NCBI RefSeq assembly: GCF_000685295.1
Contig: NZ_ARYL01000018.1
Coordinates: 1-64,000 of the forward strand
Length of the DNA stretch: 64,000 nucleotides
Origin: Hyphomonas oceanitis SCH89
GTDB taxonomy: Bacteria > Pseudomonadota > Alphaproteobacteria > Caulobacterales > Hyphomonadaceae
Direction of reading: 5' to 3'
Of this stretch, positions 36,513 to 43,765 are shown one piece after another. Each line of letters opens with the position of its first letter. Within the stretch, counting starts at the first letter, position 1. The notes below the pieces were generated by a model that had not been told where the DNA came from, did not search any database, and saw only the letters and a program-made list of their open reading frames with translations. The translations under genes and the position numbers were made by a program.

Positions 36513-37394
36513 ATGATCGTAACGCCGGAATGTGTTGCGCCAACGGGGTGCGCTTTGGGGGAGGGACCGGTCTGGAGCCCGACAGAGGGCTTTCTCTGGT
36601 GGGTAGACATCAAGCGGGCCAAGTTGCACCGCTACAACCCCAAGACCGGCAATACGCGGCGCTACGACTTGCCGATTCGTGCCAGTGCACTCGCTTTGCA
36701 TGACGGTTGCCTCCTGATGGCGGGCGATCAGGAAATTGGCTTATACGATCCCGCGACCGAAGCTTATGAGCGCTGGTGTACCCTGAACGATGAGCCGGAA
36801 ACCAATCGGACGAATGATGGCGGCATCGCGCCTGACGGGTCTTTCTGGTTCGGGACGATGGATGACCGGGAGAAAGACGCGCAGGGTGGCTATTTCCGTT
36901 TGGGGCCTGACCGACAGCTCACCCAGCTGCGTCTGCCGTCCGTCATGGTCACGAACACGATGCAGTTCTCCCCCGATGGGCGCACATTCTATACGTGCGA
37001 CAGCGCCGAACAGGAAATTCTGGCATTCGATCATGACCCGGAAACGGGGAGCCTGACAGGGCGGCGGCTTTTCGCATCAACGTATGAATTGGGCGGCTAT
37101 CCCGATGGTTCGGCAATGGATTCAGAAGGCTGTTTGTGGACATGCCTTTGGGATGCTTCGCGGGTCGTGCGGTATCGGCCTGACGGGAGCGTGGACCAGG
37201 TCATCACGCTTGCGGCGCCGCGGCCGACATCCTGCACGTTTGGCGGCGCCGACCTGAAAACCTTATTTATTACAACAGCTCGGGTGGGAATGAGTTTTCC
37301 TGCCCTCGATTCGCGCCCCCTCTCAGGAAGCCTGTTTGCGATCCATGTTGATGTACCGGGGCTTCCGGCTCGGGGTTTTGGCGTTGGCGGGTGA
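36513..37394 (+). CDS. SMP-30/gluconolactonase family lactonase
   Basis: A 293-residue six-bladed beta-propeller. CALGEGPVWSPTEGFLWWVDI gives the metal-binding glutamate, TNDGGIAPDGSFWFGTMD the central Asn/Asp ligands and GYPDGSAMDSEGCLWTCLW the last aspartate, which together define SMP-30/regucalcin-type lactonases. These open aldonolactones to aldonic acids. With dgoK it could feed a galactonate or similar route (inference). The ATG at 36513 is used because the preceding in-frame reading overlaps dgoK and shows no family similarity. Confidence 0.86.
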   Translation: MIVTPECVAPTGCALGEGPVWSPTEGFLWWVDIKRAKLHRYNPKTGNTRRYDLPIRASALALHDGCLLMAGDQEIGLYDPATEAYERWCTLNDEPETNRTNDGGIAPDGSFWFGTMDDREKDAQGGYFRLGPDRQLTQLRLPSVMVTNTMQFSPDGRTFYTCDSAEQEILAFDHDPETGSLTGRRLFASTYELGGYPDGSAMDSEGCLWTCLWDASRVVRYRPDGSVDQVITLAAPRPTSCTFGGADLKTLFITTARVGMSFPALDSRPLSGSLFAIHVDVPGLPARGFGVGG

Positions 37395-37548
37395 TTCGTG
37401 CATTCTCGAGGCCGGATTCCGGGCGCAAAAGGGACTTGCGAATTGCACTTTTCGGCCTCACATGCCTTCACAAGTGAGCGTATGCACTTTAACCGTGGAC
37501 GCGGCGGATCAAAACCGCTAACCCCCCGCCTTTCAAGAAAGTGTCGAA

Positions 37549-37758
37549 ATGGCCGACAAGGACAAGAAAAAACGCGTTGGACCTGTAACCTTCTTCCGCC
37601 AAGTGCGCGCAGAGGGAAACAAGGTGACATGGACCACTCGTGCTGAAACGATTCAGGCAACGATTTTCGTGGTGATCATGTCTATTCTGATCGCGCTGTT
37701 CCTGTTCGCCGCCGACTGGGCGATCAACTTGATCGTCAAAATGATTACCGGCCTGTGA
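37549..37758 (+). CDS. secE: Preprotein translocase subunit SecE
   Basis: A 69-residue single-pass membrane protein. A Lys-rich N-terminus is followed by the conserved amphipathic helix VTFFRQVRAEGNKVTWTTRAE and one membrane helix (about 42-62, ending in LIVKMITGL). This is the minimal SecE form that clamps SecY in the protein-export channel. nusG follows, 43 bases after the stop, as in most bacteria. No tRNA-Trp precedes it within the window. Confidence 0.95.
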   Translation: MADKDKKKRVGPVTFFRQVRAEGNKVTWTTRAETIQATIFVVIMSILIALFLFAADWAINLIVKMITGL

Positions 37759-37801
37759 AATGCATGCCGAACAACACGTATTCAAGGAGCGCGTAGGCCC
37801 C

Positions 37802-38344
37802 ATGGCTGAAGCCAAATGGTATATCGTCCACGCTTATTCGAACTTCGAAAAGAAGGTCGCAGCCTCTATTCTGGAGCAGGCTGAGCGTAAGGGGCTTCTG
37901 GAGCTCATCGAAGACATCCAGGTCCCGACTGAGGAAGTTGTCGAAGTTGCCCGTGGTAAGAAGAAGACCGTCGAGCGCCGCTATTTTCCCGGTTATGTGC
38001 TGATGAAGGCGCAGATGTCAGATGATGTCTATCACCTGGTGAAGGACACACCCAAGGTTTCCGGGTTTCTCGGATCGGATGGCGGCAAAAAGCCCCTGCC
38101 AGTGCGCCAGCGCGAAGTTGATCGTATCCTCGGCACGTCGACTGATTCGGCCGAGGAGCGTCCGCGTCCCAAGGTTTCCTTCGAGATTGGCGAACAGGTT
38201 CAGGTTAATGACGGACCATTCCAGGGTTTCGAGGGCGCTGTCGAAGAAATCGACGAGGCCAATGGCCGTTTGAAAGTCACCGTTTCCATTTTTGGCCGCG
38301 GTACGCCGGTCGATCTGGAATTCGACCAGGTCGCAAAGATCTGA
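37802..38344 (+). CDS. nusG: Transcription elongation/antitermination factor NusG
   Basis: A 180-residue factor that links RNA polymerase with Rho or the ribosome. The NGN domain starts KWYIVHAYSNFEKKVAASI and includes RYFPGYVLMKAQM; the C-terminal KOW domain is GEQVQVNDGPFQGFEGAVEEI. The ATG at 37802 gives MAEAKWYIVHAYS; the longer in-frame reading begins almost on the secE stop and lacks similarity. rplK does not follow; a tRNA-His and an ompA-like gene do. Confidence 0.97.
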   Translation: MAEAKWYIVHAYSNFEKKVAASILEQAERKGLLELIEDIQVPTEEVVEVARGKKKTVERRYFPGYVLMKAQMSDDVYHLVKDTPKVSGFLGSDGGKKPLPVRQREVDRILGTSTDSAEERPRPKVSFEIGEQVQVNDGPFQGFEGAVEEIDEANGRLKVTVSIFGRGTPVDLEFDQVAKI

Positions 38345-38375
38345 TTCGGAGACGCAGTTTCTCCCCTTCCTGCGC

Positions 38376-38404
38376 TTGAATCGTCAGGGATTGGGCTGTA
38401 TCTC
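38376..38404 (+). promoter_or_regulatory. Possible housekeeping promoter for tRNA-His
   Basis: TTGAAT (38376-38381) and TATCTC (38399-38404) are 17 bases apart and end ten bases before the first tRNA base, a fitting distance for sigma-70 type initiation just upstream of the tRNA. The -10 match is poor, so this is tentative. Confidence 0.3.
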
Positions 38405-38414
38405 CACGAAATAG

Positions 38415-38491
38415 GCCGCCTTAGCTCAGTTGGTTAGAGCGCTGGTTTGTGGAACCAGAGGTCCTCCGTTCAAACCGGAGAGGCGGTACCA
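38415..38491 (+). tRNA. tRNA-His (anticodon GTG)
   Basis: A full cloverleaf of 77 bases including an encoded CCA. The acceptor strands are GCCGCCT and AGGCGGT, the D arm has AGCTCAGTTGGTTAGAGCG-type sequence, the anticodon arm is CTGGT-TTGTGGA-ACCAG with anticodon GTG, and the T arm contains GTTCAAACC. Position 1:72 is G:T and position 73 is A, without the usual encoded G-1:C73 pair of tRNA-His. This matches the alphaproteobacterial exception, in which histidyl-tRNA synthetase no longer needs G-1. Confidence 0.97.
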
Positions 38492-38580
38492 TTTCCCAAG
38501 CGGGGTGGGTGATTTATGACAATTTGGCCATCATTTTGCCATACCGTTGCGATCTGTTGCAAATGGGTCGCGTTACCAAA

Positions 38581-38603
38581 AAATACCTAGAAATTAGGTA
38601 TTT
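38581..38603. promoter_or_regulatory. AT-rich perfect inverted repeat upstream of the ompA-like gene
   Basis: AAATACCTA (38581-38589) and TAGGTATTT (38595-38603) are perfect nine-base arms around a five-base loop. The element lies between tRNA-His and the OmpA-like gene, 122 bases before its ATG. It could be a weak terminator for the tRNA transcript, an operator, or part of the porin mRNA leader. The remainder of 38492-38725 shows no gene. Confidence 0.4.
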
Positions 38604-38725
38604 GAGTGTTTGAAAGCACTCGCCGCATCCGGGAAAAAAGTTTATCAGGAACCATGCGCAGACAAGCGCGTATGAACCTGCGGTCGAGGACAATCCCGTC
38701 CATCGGCACAAGAAGGGGATCAAGT

Positions 38726-39895
38726 ATGAAGAAAACTCTTATGTGCGCGACAGCCGCGGCCGCATTTGCGTCTGCCGGTATGGTCGCTCAAGCTGAAGAG
38801 GGCTGGTACGGCCGCGCTGATGCGACGTACGCCTTTGACGGCACGCTGGACCACGATCCAGTCGTCAGTGATGTCAATGGCTCAATGGGCAGCCGTTCGG
38901 ACATCGAAGAAGCATGGGGCGGCGACCTCGGCCTCGGCTACGGTCTGGCCAATGGCGTGCGTCTTGAAGGCGTTCTCGGCTACAGCAGCGGCGACCTTGG
39001 CGTTCCAACGAACTTCAACGGTGTTGCTCCAGGCACAGTGTCGCTTCCAAGCGGCTACCTGCAGTCGACTGACCTGATGTTCAACGGAATCTATGATTTC
39101 AACCGTACAGGCGCTTTCCAGCCCTACATCGGTGTTGGTGTCGGTGCTATCCGCGCGAAAGTTAAAGGCAGCAACCTGGTTAATGCTGTCGGCACGGATC
39201 TTTCCGCTGCCAATGGCTTCTCCGGTTCGGATACGGCTTTTGCTTACCAGGGCCTTCTCGGCTTTGGCTACAAGCTGAGCGAAAAGCTCACCATGGATGT
39301 CGGCTACAAGTACTTCTCGGCTGAGAAGCTTGACCTTGACGGCAATCACGGCGGCATTGCTTATGATGGCGACCTGACCAAGCATGTTGCTACGGTTGGT
39401 CTGCGTTACGCGTTCGGTGCAACACCACCGCCACCACCGCCTCCGCCACCGCCGCCACCACCACCGCCTCCGCCACCACCGCCTCCGCCGCCACCACCGC
39501 CTCCGCCAACAACGGAAACGGTTGCTCCGGAAGTCGTGTGTTCCGGTCTCAATCAGAACTTCGTTGTTTACTTCGAGTGGGACAAAGCTGACCTGACGAG
39601 CCAGGCTGCTGCAGTTATCGACCAAGCTGTCGCTAACATCACAGCTGGCGACGGTTGTGCTCCAAGCGCAGTGACGATTGCTGGCCACACCGATACGTCG
39701 GGTGCCAGCGCGTACAACGAGAAGCTCTCGCAGCGTCGTGCAGACATCGTGGCTTCGGCCCTCGTGTCCCGTGGCGTGGCTGCTTCGATCATCAGCGAAG
39801 AAGCGAAAGGCGAGAACGATCTTGCCAAAGCGACACGCGATGGTGTTCGCGAGCCTCTGAACCGTCGTTCGGAAGTCGTTATCAGCGTTCAATAA
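38726..39895 (+). CDS. OmpA-family outer-membrane protein with 28-proline linker
   Basis: A 389-residue protein. A signal peptide of about 22 residues ends AQA before EEGWYG. Residues 23-232 form an eight-strand-type barrel (GLGYGLANGVRLEGVLGY, YIGVGVGAIRAK, LRYAFGA). Residues 234-261 are 28 uninterrupted prolines. Residues 265-389 are the peptidoglycan-binding OmpA domain with VYFEWDKADL, IAGHTDTSG, LSQRRADIV and LNRRSEVVI. It anchors the outer membrane to the wall. The ATG at 38726 has AAGGGGAT upstream. A strong terminator follows at 39919. The gene stands alone, consistent with high independent expression. Confidence 0.93.
   Translation: MKKTLMCATAAAAFASAGMVAQAEEGWYGRADATYAFDGTLDHDPVVSDVNGSMGSRSDIEEAWGGDLGLGYGLANGVRLEGVLGYSSGDLGVPTNFNGVAPGTVSLPSGYLQSTDLMFNGIYDFNRTGAFQPYIGVGVGAIRAKVKGSNLVNAVGTDLSAANGFSGSDTAFAYQGLLGFGYKLSEKLTMDVGYKYFSAEKLDLDGNHGGIAYDGDLTKHVATVGLRYAFGATPPPPPPPPPPPPPPPPPPPPPPPPPPPPTTETVAPEVVCSGLNQNFVVYFEWDKADLTSQAAAVIDQAVANITAGDGCAPSAVTIAGHTDTSGASAYNEKLSQRRADIVASALVSRGVAASIISEEAKGENDLAKATRDGVREPLNRRSEVVISVQ
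39425..39508 (+). repeat. Polyproline-coding CCN repeat in the OmpA-like gene
   Basis: Twenty-eight successive CCN codons, a mixture of CCA, CCG and CCT but no CCC, form an imperfect internal repeat with recurring CCA-CCA-CCG-CCT-CCG blocks. Block expansion or contraction by slippage could change linker length between strains. Confidence 0.95.
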
Positions 39896-39918
39896 GATCG
39901 ACTGATCTACAGTATAAG

Positions 39919-39948
39919 ACGGCCCGGCTCACCAGCCGGGCCGTTTTT
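39919..39948 (+). terminator. Strong intrinsic terminator of the ompA-like gene
   Basis: ACGGCCCGGCT (39919-39929) pairs perfectly over 11 bases with AGCCGGGCCGT (39934-39944) around a four-base loop and runs into TTTTT. It begins 23 bases after the ompA-like stop. Confidence 0.92.
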
Positions 39949-40009
39949 GTTTGCGCCGCCAGCGCGCGGCAGACTTGCCCCGTAACGTAACATATGAAAC
40001 CAAGCTCAC

Positions 40010-41269
40010 ATGACCGAACTCTCCCATATGACACGCGAAGACGAGGCGGCTCGCGAGCGCCTGAAGGCCGCCACTGCTGCGATGCAGGCCCGGACCTGCG
40101 CATGGTCCGACGTAAATACAGGCAGCTGGAACACGGATGGGCTGAAGGCTTTTTCAGGCGATCTCGCCAATGCATTCTCAGAATTAAAGGGCGATGTACG
40201 CCTTCAGGAAGCTCCCGGCTTTGAAACGATTGATTCGTCGGGAAAGTCCGAGACAATCTATACCGGGCCTATTGTGCGCGTATCGGCCCGGCCTTCGGCG
40301 CCCATTCAGGTCGTGATGACCGGTCATTACGATACCGTATTTCCAAAGGGTACGTTTGAAGGCGTGAAGGACATTGGCAACGGGATGCTCAATGGCCCTG
40401 GGCTGGCTGATATGAAGGGCGGTCTCTGCGTGATGCTGGAGGCGCTAAAGGCGTTTGAAGCCGGCCCTCTTATTGATCGCCTAGGCTATCAGATCGTCAT
40501 TACACCCGATGAGGAGATTGGAAATCACGCCAGTTCCGGAGCGCTGACTGAAGCAGCGCGGTCCGGCGCCCATATAGGTATGACCTATGAACCCGCCATG
40601 GAGACGGGTGCGATGTCAGGCGGTCGCAAAGGGTCTGCGGTTTTTGACATTGTGCTGCATGGCAAGGCGGCTCATGCCGGGCGGGCGAAAGAAGAGGGGC
40701 GCAGCGCCATCGAAGCTGCAGCGGAACTCGTGGTTGGCCTTGAAGGCCTCAACGGAAAGCATGAAGGCGTAACCGTCAATGTCGGCGCCATCGAGGGCGG
40801 CAGCGCAGTGAATATCGTGCCTGATCTCGCGGTGGTCCGATTTGGCGCGCGTGCTCCCGATGCCGAGGCAGCAGGTTGGACGACTGAGCAAGTTGAACGC
40901 CTGTTTGCGCGCGCCACTGGACGCGCAGGTATTTCAGGACATCTGCACGGTGGGTTCTATCGCCCTCCAAAGCCACGCAATAATGCCCAGCAAGCCATAT
41001 TCGACGCCGTGCGCGCAACCGGACAGGCCATCGGGCTGGATCTGGAGTTCGTGGACACAGGCGGCGTGTGTGAAGGCAACAATATCTTCGCGGCTGGCGT
41101 TCCCAATGTCGATACACTCGGCGTACGGGGCGGGCGCATCCATTCGAATGAGGAATTCGTCGTGATTGACAGCTTTGCGGAGCGGGCAACGCTTTCCGCT
41201 CTCATACTGAATCGCCTCGCTGATGGCCGTATGGATGGCCCGGGTATCAAGGCATTGATGGAGCGCTGA
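40010..41269 (+). CDS. M20-family zinc hydrolase (carboxypeptidase G2-like) in the ast locus
   Basis: A 419-residue metalloenzyme. Zinc-site motifs are GHYDTVF, GPGLADMKGG and TPDEEIG, followed by a dimerisation domain with LHGKAAHAG and a C-terminal histidine near RIHSNEE. M20 enzymes of this type remove acyl or glutamyl groups from amino acids. The next gene, astA, starts one base after its stop, so they are one operon. As no astE lies in the cluster, this enzyme may be the N-succinylglutamate desuccinylase by non-orthologous replacement (inference); another deacylase role is equally possible. Confidence 0.82.
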   Translation: MTELSHMTREDEAARERLKAATAAMQARTCAWSDVNTGSWNTDGLKAFSGDLANAFSELKGDVRLQEAPGFETIDSSGKSETIYTGPIVRVSARPSAPIQVVMTGHYDTVFPKGTFEGVKDIGNGMLNGPGLADMKGGLCVMLEALKAFEAGPLIDRLGYQIVITPDEEIGNHASSGALTEAARSGAHIGMTYEPAMETGAMSGGRKGSAVFDIVLHGKAAHAGRAKEEGRSAIEAAAELVVGLEGLNGKHEGVTVNVGAIEGGSAVNIVPDLAVVRFGARAPDAEAAGWTTEQVERLFARATGRAGISGHLHGGFYRPPKPRNNAQQAIFDAVRATGQAIGLDLEFVDTGGVCEGNNIFAAGVPNVDTLGVRGGRIHSNEEFVVIDSFAERATLSALILNRLADGRMDGPGIKALMER

Positions 41270-41270
41270 C

Positions 41271-42311
41271 ATGCCTGCAACCTATGTCATGCGACCTTCG
41301 AGGTTGGACGATCTTGGCGCGCTCATGGACCTTGCGCGGCAGTCAGGCCCTGGCTTTACGAGCCTTCCTGTCGATGAGGCGATCCTGTATGAGCGTCTCG
41401 AAAAATCGGAGCGGGCTTTCCATAGTCGCCAGAAAAGAATCGAATACGGCAAATACCTGTTGATGATGGAAGACACACGAACCGGCGAAGTCGTCGGTTG
41501 CTCTGCTGTTAAAGCCGGCACGGGTATTGATCAGCCTTTCTTCAATTACCGTGTCATTACCCTCGCACAAGCCAGCCATGCGGCTGGCGATATGCGCTTC
41601 GACATGGATGCGCTTATCCTGACGAATGAATATGTGGGGTATACGGAAGTAGGCACGTTGTTTTTGCAGGCCGATCATCGCGGCGGTGGGGCAGGGCGGC
41701 TGGCGGCACAATCCCGATACCTTCTGATGGCGGCCGCTCCAGATCGTTTCAGTGAGCACGTTCTGGCTGAGCTGCGCGGTGTTGTCGACGAGACGGGCAA
41801 GTCACCCTTCTGGGAATGCTTGGGGCGCCATTTCTTCCGGATGGACTTTACAGAGGCCGATCGTTTGTCCGCGACCACTGACAATCAGTTCATTCTCGAC
41901 CTGATGCCGAAATACCCCATCTATGTTGACCTTCTGCCGCCTGAGGCGCGTGAAGTTATCGGGCGCTGTCATTCCGATGGCGTGGGTGCCTACAAGCTTC
42001 TGCAGTGGGAAGGATTCCAGTTCGACAGAACTGTGGATATTTTTGATGGTGGCCCACTCGTAGCGGCGCAAAAGCGCCATATCCGAACAATTCAGGAAAG
42101 CCGTGTTGTCACGTTGCGTGCAGGGGACGTTTCCGGGCGTTCGGATGCACTGCAAGGACTTGTGTCGAGCGATGCGCTACCCAATTTCCGGGTTTCACTG
42201 GCAGATGTGGTTGTCGAGGAAGACGATGTGGCGATCATATCACCCGCAATTATTGAAGCCCTTCAATTAGATTCCGGCGCCAAGGCGCGGATCTGGCTAC
42301 GGAGCAAGTAA
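41271..42311 (+). CDS. astA: Arginine N-succinyltransferase
   Basis: A 346-residue AstA, which transfers succinyl from succinyl-CoA to arginine as the first step of the arginine succinyltransferase (AST) route. YVMRPSRLDDLGALMDLA, the ELRG(V)-type segment AELRGVVDETGKSPFWECLGRHFFRMDF and LLPPEAREVIGRCH are strongly characteristic. It overlaps astD as TAATG at 42309-42313. A single astA gene is present, not the AstA1/AstA2 heteromer of pseudomonads. Confidence 0.95.
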   Translation: MPATYVMRPSRLDDLGALMDLARQSGPGFTSLPVDEAILYERLEKSERAFHSRQKRIEYGKYLLMMEDTRTGEVVGCSAVKAGTGIDQPFFNYRVITLAQASHAAGDMRFDMDALILTNEYVGYTEVGTLFLQADHRGGGAGRLAAQSRYLLMAAAPDRFSEHVLAELRGVVDETGKSPFWECLGRHFFRMDFTEADRLSATTDNQFILDLMPKYPIYVDLLPPEAREVIGRCHSDGVGAYKLLQWEGFQFDRTVDIFDGGPLVAAQKRHIRTIQESRVVTLRAGDVSGRSDALQGLVSSDALPNFRVSLADVVVEEDDVAIISPAIIEALQLDSGAKARIWLRSK

Positions 42312-43765
42312 TGGCACTGGGTGTCTATATCGACGGAAAATGGTCTGAAGGCAGCGGACCACGTTTTACGAATGCTTGCCCGGCAAGCGCAGAAATAGTT
42401 TGGGAGGGCAATGCAGCCGGCCCGGAAGATGTTGCAGCTGCGATCGCCTCAGCGCGAAAGGCCTTCGGGCACTGGTCAAGGCTGCCTCAGAGCGACCGCA
42501 CGCTCGTGCTGGAGCGCTATGCAGAAGAAATCGCGAAGCGTACCGACGCGATTGCCGAAGCGATCAGCCGAGATATGGGCAAGGTTCTGTGGGAGACGCG
42601 GGCCGAAGCCGCGACCATGAAAGCAAAGGTTGCCGTTTCGATTGCTGCGCAGAATGAACGTGCGGGCTCCAAATTCGAGACGGCGCCCTTCGGCTCATCA
42701 CACCTGACCCATCGGGCACATGGCGTGATGGCCGTGTTTGGCCCATTCAATTTCCCCGGGCACCTTCCTAACGGACATATTGTTCCCGCACTGCTTGCAG
42801 GTAACACTTGCGTCTTCAAGCCATCAGAACTTGCGCCCGGCGTGGCAGCATTGATGGCAGAAGCTTTCGAGGCCGCAGGATTGCCCGAGGGGTGTCTCAA
42901 TATCGTTCACGGCACACGCGAGACGGGTGGCGCGCTACTCAATGCCGAAATTGACGGGCTCTTATTCACCGGCTCTGCCAAGACGGGCGTATTCTTTCAC
43001 AAACATTTTGCGGGCCGACCAGAGGTCATTCTTGCGCTTGAGATGGGCGGCAACAATCCGCTCATTATCTGGGACCCTGCGGATGTCGAAGCTGCGGCGG
43101 ACATCGCTGCGCAATCGGCTTTCCTGACGACGGGGCAGCGCTGCTCATGTGCGCGGCGCATTATCCTCCCAGAGGGGAAGTTCGGTGATGCCGTGGTCGA
43201 TGCAATCGTTGCTCGCGCCAAGGGGCTGAAAATCGGTGCATGGGATGAAGAGGGCGTCTTCATGGGGCCGCTTGTTTCTGAACACGCTGCCCATGCAGCA
43301 ACTGATTTCCAGATGATGCTGTCAAAGGCTGGCGGCAAACCGCTGCGCCGTTTGAAACGCATGGATCGTGGTGGCGGGTTTGTCACGGCGGGCGTCATGG
43401 ATATTACAGAGGCCCATCACATTCCCGACGAAGAATTGTTTGGTCCACTGATGCAGGTGGTCCGGGTGAAGACATTCGACGAGGCAATCAAGCGGGCCAA
43501 TGCGACGCGCTACGGCTTGTCCGGTGGTCTCGTGTGCGATGATGATGCGCTTTGGGTTCAGGCGCACCGCGAGATGCGGGCCGGTATCCTCAACCGCAAC
43601 CGACCAACAGCGGGCGCAAGTGGCGCCATGCCCTTTGGTGGCCCGGGGCTCTCGGGCAACTTCCGCCCGGGTGCCTATTATGCGGCTGACTACTGCGCCT
43701 GGCCGCAGGCAAGCCAGGTGTCGGACAAGGCTGAGCGCCTTGGCGCGCAAGGCTTTCCGCAATGA
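42311..43765 (+). CDS. astD: Succinylglutamate-semialdehyde dehydrogenase
   Basis: A 484-residue aldehyde dehydrogenase. The catalytic cysteine is C278 in TTGQRCSCARR, the glutamate lies in LALEMGGNNPLI, and the NAD-binding FTGSAKTG and the N of FGPFNFPGH are present. The AstD-type N-terminus SEGSGPRFTNACPASAEIVWEG is seen. It oxidises N-succinylglutamate semialdehyde to N-succinylglutamate, the fourth step of the AST pathway. It is coupled to astA and overlaps astB by four bases (ATGA). Confidence 0.95.
   Translation: MALGVYIDGKWSEGSGPRFTNACPASAEIVWEGNAAGPEDVAAAIASARKAFGHWSRLPQSDRTLVLERYAEEIAKRTDAIAEAISRDMGKVLWETRAEAATMKAKVAVSIAAQNERAGSKFETAPFGSSHLTHRAHGVMAVFGPFNFPGHLPNGHIVPALLAGNTCVFKPSELAPGVAALMAEAFEAAGLPEGCLNIVHGTRETGGALLNAEIDGLLFTGSAKTGVFFHKHFAGRPEVILALEMGGNNPLIIWDPADVEAAADIAAQSAFLTTGQRCSCARRIILPEGKFGDAVVDAIVARAKGLKIGAWDEEGVFMGPLVSEHAAHAATDFQMMLSKAGGKPLRRLKRMDRGGGFVTAGVMDITEAHHIPDEELFGPLMQVVRVKTFDEAIKRANATRYGLSGGLVCDDDALWVQAHREMRAGILNRNRPTAGASGAMPFGGPGLSGNFRPGAYYAADYCAWPQASQVSDKAERLGAQGFPQ

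Noticed and set aside
38348-38364. GGAGA/TCTCC stem after nusG as a terminator
   Set aside because: Only five pairs, a seven-base loop and no T-run follow it.
39425-39508. Repetitive tract as a possible CRISPR or tandem non-coding repeat
   Set aside because: It is an in-frame run of proline codons inside a complete gene with no spacer structure.
38882-39892. Minus-strand frame of 336 codons opposite the OmpA-like gene, with an Arg/Trp-rich run
   Set aside because: The Arg/Trp run is simply the complement of the proline codons; the plus strand carries a full signal peptide, barrel and OmpA domain.
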